From Arion vulgaris (Eukaryota; Mollusca; Gastropoda; Stylommatophora; Arionidae): a stretch of 64,000 nucleotides of DNA. The DNA is taken from the NCBI GenBank assembly GCA_020796225.1, contig CM036759.1:67530090-67594089 (forward strand). The letters run 5' to 3'. Of this stretch, positions 37,801-40,800 are shown one piece after another. How positions within the stretch are numbered: the first letter of the stretch is position 1; the number at the start of each line of letters is the position of its first letter. The notes under the pieces are model-generated. The model was given only the letters and a program-made list of their open reading frames with translations. It ran no database searches and was not told the origin of the DNA. The translations under genes were made by a program, and so were the position numbers.

Positions 37801-40800
37801 AACAGAATTCACAGATCCCCAGAACATGCTATCTGGGAACACATCAAAAGATTCAACAAATCAGATCCGTCTGTTTTGTCTCCACGTCCAGAAGACCATC
37901 TAGACAAAGTCAACAGAGGGAGCTACGCATACATAGGAGACAAGTCTAAGATAGAAATGTGGACAAATGATGTATGCCACCTCAAGACGTTCAAGGAGAC
38001 ATTTTTCACAAGACATTACGCGATTGGATTGGTCAACAACTCCGTCTACACGTATTTAGTGTCCAAAGAGTGAGTACAAATATAACTAGTGTGATTACAG
38101 AATTATGTACATGGTTATTCTGTGTCTAGCTAAAACGAAGCGTTTGTGAAAGACACTCCTCAGTGAGCCATTTTTAATGACTCGCTGGTTGTGTTTGTAA
38201 GAACACCCCATAATGCTAGACTAGACAATGGGTGCCGTAATAATGCTCATAATGCTAGACTAGACAATGGGTGCCGTAAGAATGCTCATAATGCTAGACT
38301 AGACAATGGGTGCCGTAAGAATGCTCATAATGCTAGACTAGACAATGGGTGCCAAGAATGCTCATAATGCAGACTAGACAATGGGTGCCGTAAGAATGCT
38401 CATATTGCCCAGACTATACAATGGGTGCCGTAAGAATGCTCATAATGCTAGACTAGACAATGGGTGCCGTAAGAATGCTCATAATGCTAGACTAGACAAT
38501 GGGTGCCGTAAGAATGCTCATAATGCTAGACTAGACAATGGGTGCCGTAAGAATGCTCATAATGCTAGACTAGACAATGGGTGCCGTAAGAATGCTCTCA
38601 TAAAATGCTAGGAACTAGACAATGGGTGCCGTAAGAATGCTCATAATGCTAGACTAGACAATGGGTGCCGTAAGAAATAAGGTTAAGTGGTTCGAATCCT
38701 GTGTTTGGTGATTTGTTTTTTTCTGAAGCTCCTAATACTTGTACACTGTTTATTTATTGATCTTCTTCTTCTTCTTCGATCGTTCTAGGCCTGTTTTAAT
38801 CATTCTCATTGTGATATATAAACAGCCACACATCAGAACGTGATGTACGTGCACCAGCCTTCAGCACCTATTGGAGCTCAGTTGCTTATCCTTCGGTGGG
38901 GTGTTCGTTTTCAGCCAGCTTTTTATTTACTAGGGTGAGCTTTCCCTAGGGTTCGATCAGCTTTGCCGTATTTTGGGCTTTGTGATCTACGCCGGGACAG
39001 TGAGTTACGCTGTTTATGCCCGTTCTGACTGAGAAATATTTCTCGGGGATTGTAAGCTTATCCTCGGACGCGTCTTACTCGTATAGACACCGTGTAAAGT
39101 ATCGGCCTTCGCCAATGTTCAGACCCGACCTTCCTGTCTGATCCGTACATTGTCGGCCTTGCTTTACCGTACATTTTGAGTATGATCCGGAGAAGGAACA
39201 TTCTCGGCCTTTTCTAGACGCGCATTGGTACGTGGCAATTTGCAATTGACCTCGAAAGCACTGGCATGGGGCCGAGTACAAATAATGTAGAGGTCGTTCA
39301 GTCGGCGCTATCAGCGTAACTGTGGATTTTGCGCTCGCCGCCATCACCCGCCCCAGTTATTCCGGGGATGTTAGTTACGACTGCAAACAAACCTTGCCCG
39401 GTTGCCCCAAGGCTGGCAGTTCCGTTTGGCATCACCAACCTCAGTTCTTCCGGGGATGTTAATTTTTAGTCTCACAGTACCTTGCACGGTTTTCCTAGGG
39501 CGGGTAGTTTCGTTATGCACTAAACGCAACTTGTTCTTTTGCGCTCGGCAAACCTTGCCCAATACATGTATCTGCACCAGGCTACCGATGCGGGGTCAGC
39601 TGCAATCTTCTCTCGCACCAACACGAGGGTAGACTTTTATTCGTTTCGGTCCTGTCTTATTTGTTCTTGCCGACGGGCTGGCAATGTTTGCCCCTCCTCA
39701 GGGCTTCGAGCTTTGCCCTACGTGGGCATACGTTTGGTCACTGGATGCACCTCTCATCCATGTCTGAGACGTTTCGTTGCTGTTTCTTTGCGTTCAGGGA
39801 CTTTGGCAATATCTTGTTGGACATCGGTCAGGAGATTTGTGCGTTTTGCCTGTATGTATCTTTATTGTATTTCCGTAATTGCACTGCTACCACTACCAGT
39901 AGTTTTCTCTCCCGATCCCTGCCCCTCTTAGCCAGACCGGAACCAGAATCTGTTTCCAGGGTCACCGCATGGAGGTTGGGGGCAGGGTCTTGGTTAGCGC
40001 GCCCCCCTCGCTAACCCTGGCTCATGTTACCACCATGACCGCATGAGCCTTTGACCCCAGATCATATTCATTGGCTTCCGTTGCTTCCCCTGGGGTTCTT
40101 ATAAAAAAAAACAACTCCTTGTTCTCATCTTAAAGTATTATATGCAGACTTTCAGTGTCAAGTAGTTTGCAATAGGCATCTGACAGAGTGCTTCAAAATC
40201 AAAACAGGAGTTAGACAAGGGTGTATTTTTCCCAATTTTTGTTTAACTTTGCCATAGGCGGGCTGAAGAGAGATACCATAAAGACCTTTGTATGTGTGCG
40301 TGCTGATAGACATATAGGCGACCAGGCAAGCAGGCAGGACAAGACAGGACAGGGCATGGCCCGGCAGGGCAGGGGAGGCAATGCAGGCAGGTAGACAGAC
40401 AGGCAGGCAGGCAAACAGGCAGACTGGCAGGCAGACAGACAGATAGACATATAGACAGATAGACAGACAGGCAGGCAGACAGGCAGATAGGCAGACAGAC
40501 AGATAGACATATAGACAGATAGACAGACAGAAAGACAGGCAGGCAGACAGGCAGATAGGCAGACAGACAGATAGACATATAGACAGATAGACAGACAGAT
40601 AGACAGACAGACAGACAGGCAGACAGACAGATAGACAGAGAGATAGACAGAGAGATAGACAGGCAGACAGACAGACATATAGACAGATAGACAGAAAGAC
40701 ATATAGACAGACAGATAGACAGGCAAATAGACAGACAGACAGATAGACAGAGAGATAGATAACAATCATGATATAATATACATTTCGTTTCAGAATAATT

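Noticed and set aside
38371..38611. Repeat protein with 13-residue unit (NAHNARLDNGCRK)
   Set aside because: Translation of the 39-bp intronic array between exons 8 and 9.
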